In this document: one piece after another, positions 25,101 to 37,178 of the stretch
How positions within the stretch are numbered: the stretch's first letter is position 1
How the letters are laid out: each line of letters opens with the position of its first letter
DNA from: Vermamoeba vermiformis
Taxonomy: Eukaryota; Tubulinea; Echinamoebida
Direction of reading: 5' to 3'
DNA: 64,000 bases
NCBI GenBank assembly: GCA_045837725.1
Contig: JBEWZL010000056.1
Location: 248,001-312,000, forward strand
Position numbers and translations under genes: made by a program
The notes under the pieces: generated by a model
Told to the model about the DNA's origin: nothing
What the model saw: the letters and a program-made list of their open reading frames with translations, nothing else
The model's database searches: none

Positions 25101-26061
25101 CTCGTTGGCAAACATGGATTACGTTGATCGAAAAGAACGTTTCACTGAAAAAATTCATTATTCGCGACGGCTCAGTTATGGTACACTTCGCGCTACAAAA
25201 GATTATTCCGCTACTTCCACCTTTGGAGACATTCACTGGCATTTCATTGGATGATAATTTGCTGGCCATTCTTGCGCAGAACTCGCAGAAGACATTGAAA
25301 GTGTTGAACCTTTCAGCAAGCTCGGATCTGACAGAGTGCAAAGCTCTAGGTCTGTGCCGTAAAATGGAAGTATTGGACCTATCGTACTGCAACATTAAAG
25401 ACGAGGACTTGATGCACGTGACGACGTGTCTGAGTGGCCAGCTGCAAGAAGTCTATTTGCGGCAGTGCAAGAACATATCTTCCGCGACCATTATTGCCTT
25501 GTTGCAACACTGTCCGAGACTTCGTCGGATGAATGTGTCTGGTCAGTGCAATCATCCAAGTATTGATTACTGTTTCTAACTCTTCAAATAGAATGTGTTC
25601 AATTGACGGACTCGGTATTACCAGCACTACAAGAGTACGGCAATTGCTTGGAAGAGGTCGATTTAACTCAATGCCCGCTACTCACCGTGGATAAAATCGA
25701 TCAACTCAAGTTATTTTCAGTTGTCCAGCTGCGAGCTTCGCGCAACATTTTTGGGTACATGATCTCGGAAGAAGTGAAACAAATACACGGTACGTGACAA
25801 TAGCATAGCATTAACATTTGACTTAACGTATTTTCTTTAGTCTCGTATGACAATCTCTTCAAGGCACTGGCTCGCAAAGTCTGCACGCGCAGCTTGCTCA
25901 AAAATTACAGTGTGAGACAAGAGGCAACGTACTGCACCACGTGTCAAGCAGTGGTGTGCAAGTCGTGTCTGATCAAGTGTCACAAGGGCCACGAAGTCAA
26001 CGACGAGAACTATTTCAGCGTCACGTGTCAATGCAGTGTCAATTGTAAATGTCAAAAATAG
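19120..26061 (+). CDS. Giant CLU-domain, leucine-rich-repeat, UBR-box protein
   Basis: Roughly 20 exons and about 1,900 residues. A Ser/Asp-rich N-terminus leads into a CLU domain. EKYLALGKLVKDFVDTA, GKVIISES and GIAGGDKY are followed by DYAGIRLVAVALLPI, GSNNAGRTIHNSD, LFGPGDLEGHLGTDDRYY and LDFARLYPPEPP, which match the clustered-mitochondria domain well. From ~21.9 to 25.8 kb the protein is LRRs of the F-box/LRR (AMN1) type (LEKLDISGILNITDRGL, LEEVDLTQCPLL). No F-box is seen. It ends with a Cys/His-rich module, TYCTTCQAVVCKSCLIKCH, KGHEV and CQCSVNCKC, very like a UBR box. CLU proteins bind mRNAs for mitochondrial proteins; the LRR and UBR parts suggest a link to ubiquitin recognition. One continuous gene is supported by open, phase-consistent exons throughout. 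Confidence 0.85.
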
Positions 26062-26127
26062 TTGTAGATAAATTGTAGATAAATTTGATTTGTTTTATAT
26101 ATTACAGTGCCAGTACTACGCTCAGTG

Positions 26128-28278
26128 TTAGTCCGCATGATTGTTGTTATGATTGCTCTCTTTTTCTTTGTCACTTCGCGGTGTGGTCGGAGCAGATCCA
26201 ATAGTGTCCGCTTGTTCACGCTTGAATATCGGTCTGCCGTGGTCAAAATCGCCAGTGAAGGTCATCTTGCTCGGGTCATATGAGCCACTGTCACTCGAGC
26301 CCATCTTGTACGTGCCTTCGCCGTGCGGTAGTCCGTTTGCAAATGAGCCCTGTAGCGTCGTGAGTGAGCTATTTGATGCACTTGTAAGCAGCAGTAGGAT
26401 CACTTACCTCATATTCATCACCGTTCTCTAACAAATAAGTGCCGTGGACCATGTTGTCATCGACAAATTTGCCCTGCAAAAGTATCGTATTAGGAACTAT
26501 TTGCCTTATTTGGTCATGTCTGTTGCCAACAACTACGTACCGAAAACACGTTCTTTTGTTCATTAGTCGTGAATTCACCCTCGCCGTGTCTCCTGCCAGC
26601 ACGCCACTCGCCCTTGTACACTGCGCCAGAGGCACTCTTTGAAGTATTGCGGTTATTTATCGTGTCGGAAATACATGCAATGTTTAGCTTTACCTTGTAC
26701 GTTCCTCGACCGTCAAACAGTCCGTCCTTAAATTCACCTTCATACACGTCATTGGAGGGTAGCAGTAACTTGCCTAATTAGGAACGAACACGTGTCAGTT
26801 CAAGTGTCACAAGCACGTGTCATAATTGTACCTTGGCCGTTGGGTTTTCCATTCTGAAATTCACCTTCGTATATTGTGCCCTCTTTGAACCTGTTAAATC
26901 GTTAACGATCACGTGACTCGTAATTGCAACTGCTCGATTGACTTACGTGAATTTTCCTCGGCCGTGTCGCTGTCCCATCAAATATTCACCTGCAAACCCG
27001 TTAATCTCACTTCTATTTACTATAGTAATCAGTTCGATATACCTTCATAAACATCTCCATTTGCAAAAGTATATACACCGCGACCGTGCTTTTTGCCTTT
27101 GACATAATCGCCCTTGTATCTGTCTCCACCGGCATATTCAAAGCTGCAGCCTGAAATACATGCAAAGATAAGATAACTATTTGGTATAGGGTGTTTGTGC
27201 GTACCAGGGCCATGCAGCGTGTTGTCTTCAAATGAACCAGTGCACGTTAAATTTGTTTGACCGAAGCGATAGGTGCCTTTGCCGTGGAATTTTCCGTTCA
27301 AGAAATCTCCCTCAAAGACATCGCCGTTCATGAATTCGTAGCGGCCGTTAGTGCCAGTCATTTGGCCGTTCTTGAATGGACCATCGTATTTGTCTTTGCT
27401 CGCAAATATTAGCCGACCTGACCCGTGCCACTGACCCAGCTCGAACTGGCCTGTGATGGTATAATCGATTTTATCAATATGTAGGTCATAGTAATAGTGT
27501 ATTATAGTCATTACCTTCATATTTGTCTCCATTAGCGTAATGACACACGCCTTCACCGTGAAATTTGTTGCTTTTGAATGATCCTCGATATTTTTCTTTG
27601 CCTGATTCATATACACCTTCTTTGTATTCCCCATTGTCGAATATACCCTACATAGTATAATTATCATTAATAACCATGCTCTAAACTTGTTTCAGCATCT
27701 TTTGTTGAAATTGTCATTTTTGTTCGAATTTTCATCGCGGTATATTTAAGTATCAAAATGATATGAATATAATATCTAAGTGTATCTTAATACCATTGTC
27801 ATTGTGATATTGCATTTAACGTACTTCGAAGTGACCTCCGTCTTTGAAAATCAATTTCCCTTGTCCAGTCGGCACGCCTTGCTCGAAATATCCTTCATAT
27901 ACATCACCGCTTGCAAATTCATAGCGCCCTTTGCCTTCTTTTTTGCCTTTGTAGTAACCTCCACGATATACGTCGTTGTTCGAGTATTTCACAACGCGCT
28001 GACAGATCCATTATTAGATTGATGTTAAAATATGATAATAATATTTAGGTATCTATACTGATATAGTAATGTCATAATAACGTCTCGAGTAATTAATTGA
28101 AATTAAATTTGATTTTTCAATATTAAAAATCGATTGATTTTAATACGTGCTAGTTTATTATTACTAACGATGTTAAATATAGTAGCGGTGAATTATAGAT
28201 GTGATTAATTATTAGATCGGGTACCTCGTCGGCACTATTGGCTGCTTGACCGGATTTGCTTGTTCCGTTCGCGCTCAT
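26128..28278 (-). CDS. MORN-repeat protein
   Basis: About ten exons, ~390 residues, convergent with the CLU-LRR gene (66 bp apart). After a short Ser/Ala-rich start (MSANGTSKSGQAANSADE) it consists almost wholly of MORN repeats, about 14 by eye. Each has the YxGxxxxGxxxGxG pattern, for example DVYEGYFEQGVPTGQGKL, DKYEGQFELGQWHGSGRL and DVYEGEFKDGLFDGRG. The last ~60 residues are polar and carry a TPRS-type Ser/Thr-Pro tail. MORN arrays form elongated beta scaffolds at membranes or in cytoskeletal structures, and some bind phosphoinositides or anchor PIP kinases. No kinase domain is attached here. Most exon boundaries fall near repeat boundaries. Confidence 0.88.
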
Positions 28279-28427
28279 TAAATCGGAGCAATATTTATTA
28301 TTTACAACACAATATATTAAATAAATAAGTTGTTCATCAGATCAGATCTGTGACAAAAATGATTTTCGCGCCGAAATTGATATTAATTCTTTTTCGCTTT
28401 ACGGGTTATATAATACAAGGGCTGAGC

Positions 28428-30412
28428 TTAAATCTCATTCTTATAAACATCTATGATCTTGATAACAATTTGTATGGTTCCCATCACTCCACCAGTCAAT
28501 CCTAGCAAAATGTAAAAGACATCCAGCGCTAGATGCGCCTTGTTCGTCGAGTGGCGGAAGAGTTTCATATGAATGAGCGCAGGGAATACAAATTGTAATG
28601 CACTGGAGCCTAAAGCGCCAACAAGACCAATCAACAAGCCTAAAAGAGTTCCGATCAGTTTGCCAGTACGCAACAGACTATCGAACAACGTACCAATATT
28701 AGGGCCAGCAGATAAGCCAATGATCATAGTACCAACGACGACAGATGTTCTAAATGCATTCTGCTTCCAGTAGAACTTCCAAGTTTTGCGTTCTTCTGGG
28801 GATGCGTTTTTGAAAATGTGTTCCTCGCAGATATCTGTGACTGGGAACAGTTGCAATGGATACAAGGCGATAATACCGATAATAAGACTATGAAGAGGTA
28901 AGTAAGTGATTGTCTACATCAGATCCGCATTAACTTACCAAATCGTAATAGCCTTAATAAGGTAGTACCAGACGTGTCCATTGGCCGCAGCGAATTGATC
29001 CAAGTTGACAGTGAATTCACTCTCCGTATTGTGACCAAATGCCGAGTAGCAGACTGAACCGAAGAGCGTGTAGTTGATCGAGGCAATGGTCAGACACAAC
29101 ACGAGCACGCGTGGGAACTTGGCAGGGTTCTTAATGGCAGTCTCACAGGGCAGTACCTGTGTAGTATTATTAGAATAATGCCGCATCGAAGCTATCAGTA
29201 AGTGTAACGTACCAATCCAATGCCTTCAAATGCATAGATTGCAATGCCGAACATTGTAGGAATGTTTCTGTTAGATGATGAGCCCTCTGAGCGGTATTAA
29301 CGATATCAATGTAGTGTGTACATACGACCAATTGACCCACACAGTGACGTTGTCGAACACCGTGCCTGCATCGTGTTGTCGCACGAGCGTGATGACTGAC
29401 ACCGTGTACGCGACGCCAATGCCGAACAAAATATTCACATTGGCAAAGATTGACAAGGGCGCGACCTTCTTCAAACTGTAGTGCATTTAGTATATGCTTG
29501 TAAGTCACTATCGATGCTACAGATTGATATTCCGGCACGTACCTGCGCAACCAAGACAAGCCAACAAAGATTGGAAACCACATCAGCGAGACATAGCGCC
29601 AATTAAAGTTCCAAGGCAGATACGGCAACACATTTTGACCGAGGAACACGACGTACACGCAACAGAATCCAGCCTGCAGTGCGGTACGTTAATGACATGA
29701 GATCTCAGTTAGGAAGAGCTTCAAAGACGTACCTGAGTGAATACGAGTAATATATCGACGAGTACCTGGCCCCATTTGCCGTACAAATGTCCCATAATAT
29801 TGCCAAAAGTTACTACAGGCACATTACGCGCAACTAACTCCTGTTTGGACTTAACTAGCATTGACATCGTGTGAATCGTCATAATCGCCACTAATACCAT
29901 GATAATTACTCCTGCCTATCGAGGTAATCAATATCTTCAATTATTCGGTCCAGGTGGTTAGAAAATTCCGATCTTGTCAGATCCTGCTTATGATATCTTC
30001 CACCGTTTCAATTATACTTACCACTAATCCACTTTGAACAAATCCATACGGCAAGCCTGTTAAATAATTAAAAATTAAAAAAACGAGGTTTCTAACCGCA
30101 TCTGATTGCTGTCGGTGGAGATATGACAACAGCGATTATAAATGCAATAAATACCTAAAATTCCAGACCCTAAATAGGCTTTCAGAATTAACAAGCCGAT
30201 CTGAATTGATCTAAATTAAAATGTTAGGACAGAAATCAAGCGATCACAATAACAACAAGGCAATATAATTAATACCCAGTATTTCGTTGTCTTCCTTCAC
30301 TTAATTCAACGTGTCCGTGATCCTGCTTGGTGTTGATCGAGTGGTCATTGCCGTAACTCGCATGATGGTCGTCACCTAACAAAGGACGTTTTTCAGGCTG
30401 ACTACTGCTCAT
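28428..30412 (-). CDS. Amino acid/auxin permease family transporter (AAAP/SLC36-38-like)
   Basis: Multi-exon membrane protein of about 480-500 residues, starting at the ATG at 30412 (MSSSQPEKRPLLGDDHHASYG, a His/Asp-rich cytosolic N-terminus with an LL-type sorting motif). About 11 hydrophobic helices follow. The AAAP signature begins LGSGILGLPYGF, with VFLGQNVLPYLP, GIAIYAFEGIGLVLP and ALYPLQLFPVTDICEE further on. The GSGILGLP loop in TM1 and the AFEG motif of TM6 are typical of proton-coupled amino-acid transporters of the PAT/SLC36 type, often lysosomal. Transport of small neutral amino acids is inferred, not proven. A 150-bp gap separates it from the co-oriented MORN gene. Confidence 0.88.
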
Positions 30413-30862
30413 TGAATATGGAGCAATAATAGTGGCCTTGTTACTGGTGCAAAACGCCAATTATCACGTCCAGCCGTCCTGTCAAACTTATCTTGCGTCC
30501 CGACATCGCAATTTCATGGATATTAGCGGACATTAACTTAAAGCTCGTTATTTCAGCGCTCTCTAGCTTCTTTTGGATTTAGAGGGCAAACTTGGTAAAC
30601 GTTGCGGAGCAGCAATGACTTGAAGCAAAGGCTGCCTGTCCATAGTACAAGCGCAAAATCTAATTTAAAGAGTATTAGGAGTGCTCTATTTAAAGCAGGA
30701 TCCAGTTGGAGTGGGACGGGATGCATTTCTGACACAACTTGGCACAAAATTGGTTTATTTACATGTTGCAAGATTTACATACATCAATTTATTATATTTA
30801 TGCCGTAGTTAAGCAACTGTGACAAGCTGGATGCGTTCTTTAATTTGCGATTGTGGGTCCAT
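30413..30862. other. Intergenic, 450 bp
   Basis: This is the upstream region of the transporter gene plus the 3' region of the SAP30-like gene (minus-strand AATAAA near 30795). A 72-codon minus-strand frame at 30553-30771 is open but has no recognisable features. No repeats seen. Confidence 0.4.
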
Positions 30863-31338
30863 TTACTGATAGTTGCTTTTAATATTCAAAATAAAATTTT
30901 CTATAATCTCTTCTTCGTCATCAACGATTTCCCTTCATTGTTTCAATTAGTTTGCTGCAAATTCAAGACATCTGGATTCCGCCGAAGATAGAAACTAATT
31001 CGTTGTGGCTTACCATGTTGCGAAGTGCCTCGAAGCTGCTGCTGCCAATTCGACCTTTGATGCATTAGCGTGCTTGGTTCGCAATCGGAATACTTTTTTG
31101 TAGTTTCGCAGAGATGATACATCCAAATGATTCAGATCCGCAATAAGCTACAAGATGAAGGTTAGAATACAATATTATTTGCTTAGGAGTTGCACCGTAC
31201 TAAATTTCCATCATCAGGCTCGTTAATTTGATTGATCGCGGGCGAAAAAGTCTCAACTTTAGAAGAAGTCTCGCCGTCATCACTGCGACCTCCGCCTAAT
31301 TTAGCTTGTCTTCTACGGCTACTACGTCGTCTGTCCAT
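30863..31338 (-). CDS. SAP30: SAP30-like Sin3-binding protein
   Basis: Short three-exon gene: 31201-31338, 31014-31147 and 30863-30932, phases 0 and 2, giving 113 residues. The basic N-terminus (MDRRRSSRRRQAKLGGG) is followed by the SAP30 Sin3-binding domain. NHLDVSSLRNYKKVFRLR, NASKVELAAAASRHFATW and VDDEEEIIENFILNIK align with the human pattern SKLE..AL.RY.RHF, NPSKEQLV..V.RHF and DE..VI..FI. SAP30 bridges the Sin3-HDAC corepressor complex to other factors. The zinc finger of human SAP30 is missing, as in the short fungal and protist forms. The last acceptor (AAG) is weak, but only it keeps the frame. Confidence 0.8.
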
Positions 31339-31549
31339 GATGGTGTTTGTTATATATATGCGGCCTGGTTTATGAATAATTAAAGTTCCGCCATTTTTTG
31401 TCCGCCGTTTTGCAGCACGTGATGAGCACGTGATCTTTAATTGACACGATAGTGACGCACAATGGATGAATTGATATTGTTTATTTCGATGATTACTGCT
31501 ATGTACAATTATTTCTAAATAAGGCAAGAATTTGATTTCAGATCCGGAT

Positions 31550-33923
31550 CTAGTTCAGCTCTGAATTGGACAGACTAGACGACGAGGACTTGACAGGGAT
31601 CGACCTAGAGAAGCGACGTTGGAAGCCAGGTGTGCGTCCTCCAGCAAGTTGTTTGGCAATAGCGAAAGCGACATCCAAGCTCTGCGTGTAATTGAGTCGC
31701 GGGTCGCAGAAGGTCTCGTAGGCCTCAGACAAGTGATGGTCTTGCAGCTGCGGTGAGCCACCAGTGCACTCAGTCACGTCCTCGCCTGTCAGCTCTAAAT
31801 GCACTCCACCCAATCGACTCTTCTCGCGCGTGTGGATCTCGAAAGATTGCATCAATTCAGAGGTGATCTTTTCAAAGTCACGTGTCTTGATGCCCTGCTT
31901 GGTGACTTCGGTGTTGCCGTGACACGGATCACACACCCAAATCACTGGAATGCCCGTCTTTTTCACGGCTCTGATGTGTTCGGGCAAGAACTTGCCCACT
32001 TTCTCGCAGCCATAGCGTGTAATCAAGGTTAATTTTCCTATAAATTGATTGGTCGGTTAATAATCGACTTACTAAATTAGGAAAAAAAAGAACTAAGTAC
32101 GTACCAGGTTCAGACTTAGGATTGAGCACTCTGACAAGTTCAACGAGCTCATCAACGGTGATGGAAGGGCCCACTTTGAGACCGACTGGATTAGCAATGC
32201 CGCGGAAGTATTCAATATGTGCGCCATCGATTTGACGAGTGCGATCTCCGATCCACAAGAAATGAGCTCCGAGGTTCATGTAGCCGGCTGTTGAATAAGG
32301 AACATGTTAGTATAATTGAGTATTAATATGAATAATGAAGATAACGATATTAGAGCGAGATCTGGAGGTTGTTAGAATTGTTAGTGAACTAAGATCTGGT
32401 TTTAAATTCGACTGAAATAAATAACTGAGTAGTATAATACACTTACAATTAGTGCTCTTAGTCAATGCCTCTTCGTAGTTCAACAACAGCCCCTCGTGTG
32501 AGGTGAACAGATCAACTGATTTTAAGCTTTCGCCTTGATCTGCATTAATACTCGACAAGAACGACAGACCTTCGAGAATTCTATCGATGCATTCTATAGT
32601 AAGATTATTAGTAGTAGAAGTTAACGGACTTTGATCGAATATCTTGAAAAATATCCAAACAAAAACGTCACATTGTTTTCAGTCCCGTACAACTCTAATT
32701 TGTCCCATTAAAGATTCGCTAAATATTATTATGCTAGTACTATAATATTATACCTTATGATCTATTATTAACGATGAACTAAATAAATATAATTTCGTAC
32801 CTTCGTAATTGCGTCGAATATTATCGTCGTAAATGCTGTCTAACTTCCACGTCGGTGCGTCGTGCAAATTAGCAACACCACCAGCAATCATGGCGCGCAA
32901 ATAATTCAGCGCTGCACTCGAGTGGAAGTATGCCAGCAACAGTCGATTGGGATCTGGCTCTCTGTGCGACAAATCAAAGCTGTTGACGTTGTCACCTTTG
33001 AACGAGGGATATGATACTCCATTGATAGTTTCATTAGGCGATGATCTGTAGGTATCGGGTTAAACTAGTTTAACGGAGATGCCGATCGGAGAAAAAACTT
33101 TTCGCGTAACAGCCTACTCAAAATAAATATATGGAATATTTATATTACCTTGGCTTGGCAAACTGACCGGCTAATCGACCAATACGAACAACTGGGATTC
33201 TGAAAAATAAGAAAATTAATTCAAACTCGAGAATACCGTATTTCTTTGGTCTGAAATTTACCGAATGGTTATATACGATACTTACCTTGATTGCCAAATG
33301 ATAATCAAACTCATTTGAAGCAGGATCTTGAATTTTCCTTCGATCGCTTGCTGATTGCAATCCAAAAATCGTTCAGCGCAGTCACCTCCCTAACAACATG
33401 TTAATACATATAACAATACTCAACGGCTAATATTTAGCCTTCAAAACCAATTTAGGAACAATCGAGAAGATTCGCATCTCTTACCTGGAGAATAAATCGT
33501 TCGCCACGACATACGGCAGCCAATTGCGCCTTAAGAGACTCGACTTCTTTCTGATGCACGAGCGGTGGCAAGCTGCGCACTTGTTTCAAGGTCGCTTCAA
33601 GGGCTTTTTCATCTAGTTACGATAAATATCATTAGCATGATCGGTTTACGACGTAAATAAGAACTATAACAAGTTATAAGTACTTCAATATACGATAAGA
33701 TTTTCGGACCACTTTTCCTTGAGAAAAACAGCAGAATAAACTGGAGACTGGCGCCGGCATCCGGGATCACAAAAAAAACAATAAACAAATAATTACCTGG
33801 ATATTCGGGCTGCTGTTTAATAGGAAATTGTCTCCAGGAATTAGGTGTCCATTCCCCTCGCTTGGAACCGTCGGTGTGTAGTAACAAATTATCGTAGGCA
33901 TCCGTTTCACTGTAAGACGACAT
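31550..33923 (-). CDS. Class II (plant-type) DAHP synthase
   Basis: Condenses phosphoenolpyruvate and erythrose-4-phosphate, the first step of the shikimate pathway. About nine exons, ~480 residues. Class II landmarks are clear: GEWTPNSWRQFPIKQQPEYP at the N-terminus, FILQGGDCAERFLDC with the metal-binding Cys, then RIGRLAGQFAKPRSS, LSHREPDPNRLLLAYFHS, HFLWIGDRTRQIDGAHIEYF, NPVGLKVGP, IPVIWVCDPCHGNT, GGVHLELTGEDVTEC and CDPRLNYTQSLD. The metal-ligand and PEP-site residues expected for the family appear present. The C-terminal ~25 residues are Ser-rich and extra. The gene indicates that this organism can start aromatic amino-acid synthesis, unlike animals. Confidence 0.95.
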
Positions 33924-34471
33924 TGTGGAAGGTTACGATGAGGAATGGAGTATTATATTAGTCGAGATTGGGAGGTTTGACTAGTCAGATCTCGCTTGTT
34001 GTTGATAAACTCGGAAACAAAAAAAAAATAATCTGCGCGCAGAAGATCCTTCGGAATTGTCGGAAAACTCACAAAAGGACACAGTAACATTGCTGTCATT
34101 GTTTTTTCAATGCTTTCAATCAAAGGGAGCAAGCGTTCGAGCTCGTACGGTCTAAAAGCATTTTGTGAGTCAAAGTTCAACCGCGTACAGGCTCCTGCCT
34201 GGTCTACGAATTAGGCTCAATTCGGTGCAATAAAAAGCATCGTGAAACGGACTGGTAGAAATCCGCCCGATCCAGTTCTCCGGAGGAAATGATACGTTTT
34301 AATATGTTGCTGACCTTTAAAGGGCATTTTGGCTTTCTAAGATAAGACAAGTACATTATTATTATTGCCATGTTGTTTTCGGTGGTTTTGCTTTTTTTGA
34401 ACTGACGTCAGGGAAATAATTCGCGTTTTTTGATTTCGAGCTTTATTGAAATACAGCAACACACTTCAAGC
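33924..34471. other. Divergent intergenic region with an unassigned minus-strand open segment
   Basis: Between the divergent DAHP synthase and ArfGAP genes. On the minus strand a segment ending near 34075 (RPYELERLLPLIESIEKTM, then LLCPF) looks protein-like. It lies between a possible TAG acceptor near 34205 and a GTGAGT donor near 34070, but no start or partner exon is clear. It might be an exon of an unrecognised small gene, or chance. Confidence 0.3.
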
Positions 34472-37036
34472 ATGGGTGACGTGAATAAGACTTATTCAGC
34501 TCAAGTACTGCAAAAGCTGCGCAACAAATTGGAAAACAAGGCAAGATCTGGCTTGACTTGTGGCGAAATTGAAATCTGACTTTACAATTCGATAGGAAAA
34601 ATTCAAAATTATTATTTACTTGCGGTTATTTAATACTGATGTTATGCAATATTTTTTACTGTCTGTGGTTGATGCTAATTATTTTGTAATAATTACAGAA
34701 CTGTTTTGACTGCAACGCACAAAATCCGACTTGGGCTTCATACACATACGGTATATTCATCTGCTTGAATTGCGCATCAGTTCATAGACAATTGGGCGTG
34801 CATATTACATTTGTCAGGTACTTACTGCTCCTTAGAAAGTTCATACAACGGATTCGTTTTTCACATAAACGAAAAATTATCAAAAATTAAACTAATAATA
34901 CGTACCATTAACTAATAAATCAAATTATAAAGATCTACTGAATTAGACGAATGGGGCAACGAACAATTAGAGCGGATGGTGCAAGGTGGCAATGGCAAAG
35001 CCAAAGCATTTTTTAGACAACACGGCGTAGCAGTATGTTCAATATTTATTATGATTTTATATTATTACACTAGGATACCTAACACGACGACAGTCGGAAA
35101 ATTCGAAAAATCATTAATGATTGTAATCACCGAGGAATTGCCCTGCTTAATGACGATTACCATATTAGGACACTGCCAAGCCTGAAACTAAATACAAATC
35201 ACGTGCTGCTGAAATGTACAAAGCAAATTTGACCGCTGCCGTCAATGCTGCTCTCAGTGGTACGCATCAACTCGTTCATGAACAGTGACGCAGACTGAGA
35301 TCTTACTTTCCTAATTAGGCAAGACCCCTGCAGTCAAAGAGGACGATGACTTTGACGGATTTGGCAAGTTTGAGGACTTCGCGCCTGTCAAAGACGAGCC
35401 CAAGTCAACGAGCCCAGCAGTGAGTGCCAAGACAGTGCAATCACCGCAACCACGAGCTGTGGAGCACACTGAGCCCAACTACAAGAAGTAAGTATGCGCA
35501 TTGCCTTATTTGGGAACGAGATATTTGGGAATAGCGAAGACTTTATGGAGTGACATGTTGCTGTGAAAATTCTCGGTTCATGAACGAGATATTAAGCGTT
35601 GTCTTTGCAGAAATTTAATGGCCCCCACCGCGACAGCAGCCAAGAAAAAGAACGTGCAAAAAGTGACGACCGATTTCTTCGCGGACTGGGACAATGACGA
35701 GCCTGAGCCCGAACAAGAAGAGCCTGAACCCAGCCCTGTAGCTCAACGACGCGAAGAAGAGGACGTGTAAGTGATAGCTATTTATAGAGCTAGGTCTGTG
35801 GTATCGTACTTACTGTTGTCTGCAGCTCCGAAGTGCGTGGTTCATTCTCACGCTTGTCGTACAAAGACAACAACGCCAGTTCAAATGCCTCTCGCGAGCC
35901 TGAAAGAAATGTGACACAATCACGTCACGAGCCACAGAGCTCTAACACACGCAGCACTCAGAGCAAACGTCCTGGCGACAAGTAAGTGGAGTCACTTGCA
36001 CTCGAATGAACGCTAACGTGTTGTCATTGCAGGGAAGGTATTCGCCACAATTTGTTCGACGACGACATTGCCGATCGCGAGAAACAAGACCGTGAGCGTG
36101 AGAAGGGTATGCAACGATAATGCTGGCACCTAAGTAGGGCCCAAAAGTAACTGTTGTTGATATTCAGGCTCGTACTTGCCTCCTGGTCAGCGCTCTTCAC
36201 ACCGAAACAACGATTATTTCGATCAACACAATGACGAGGAAGATGATGGCTGGGGCAATTTGAACAAAAAGAATCAGAGCTCTAGCTCGAGCTGTAAGTG
36301 GTGACTTTGACACGTGTCACATGTCAACAATCTAATGCTTCGAACAGCTTACAGCAGCTCAGCGTCACGTGCCCAAGTCACTTCACGCTACGGCTCGGCA
36401 GCACCCAAACCTCAGTCAGTACGCTCAGACGATCCGTGGGACAGCTTTGACACCCCTGAAGAGGAACAGAGCTCGTACTCGAACAAGAACAGCTCATCAC
36501 GCGACAACTACGGTCAAAGTCAGAGCTCACGTTACGGAAGCAGCAGCTCTTCTTCATCGACCTCTTCATCGCGTGGAATGAGTCTCGGCAACTCGTCCTC
36601 TTCATCTTCACGCCCTACCACTAGCTCGTCCTCGCGACCTTCAACTGGTGGTGAAGCTGATTTGTCCAAATATAGCAATGCTCGTTCAATCTCCTCGGCA
36701 CAATTATTCAATCGTGATGAAAGTGACTTTGTGCCGCAAAACCGCAGTGGAAATTCATACAGCTATGGTGGCGGTGGTGGCTACGGCAATGGTACGTCGA
36801 TGATATTTCCTTATTTGGTAACTATTCTTAACTTGTTTTACAGACCACAATGTCACCTCGCGCATAGTCGAGACAGCATCAGCAGATCTGTCAAACTTAA
36901 AGGAAGCTGTTGTAGACAAGACTAGAAAGGTACTCACCGTATTAATTTATTTTAAGCTCATACACTAACTGCTGATAATTAGATCGGAGAAATGGCGTGG
37001 GAATGGTTCTCAGATCTGCAGGACCGATACACTTAA
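34472..37036 (+). CDS. ArfGAP2/3 (Glo3-type) Arf GTPase-activating protein
   Basis: About ten exons, ~480 residues. The N-terminal ArfGAP zinc finger is complete: [17 protein letters not shown] and then [20 protein letters not shown] give the CX2C-X16-CX2C ligands and the catalytic Arg in HRQLG. Downstream are acidic [15 protein letters not shown] and DWDNDEP motifs, long Ser-rich stretches and [19 protein letters not shown] sequence. This last, with its SSAQLF core, corresponds to the Glo3/ArfGAP2-3 regulatory motif that binds coatomer and cargo. An amphipathic C-terminal helix ends in LQDRYT. The protein should trigger Arf1 GTP hydrolysis in COPI coats; coatomer zeta is encoded 6 kb away. 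One GACACGTGTC palindrome lies in the intron at 36309. Confidence 0.93.
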
Positions 37037-37178
37037 CTTCAACAGCGTAGTGTCAGTCTTTTATGTTTTATTTGTATTAAATTCGAATAAATGAATAGTA
37101 TTGCGTTCGAATAATTATTGTTAGCAGCAGATCCAAAAAACTTTGTGCCGGCTGTCTTTTTCAATTTTCAGCTCAAAC

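Noticed and set aside
30553-30771. 72-codon minus-strand frame
   Set aside because: No recognisable motif. It lies in a 3'/5' intergenic gap.
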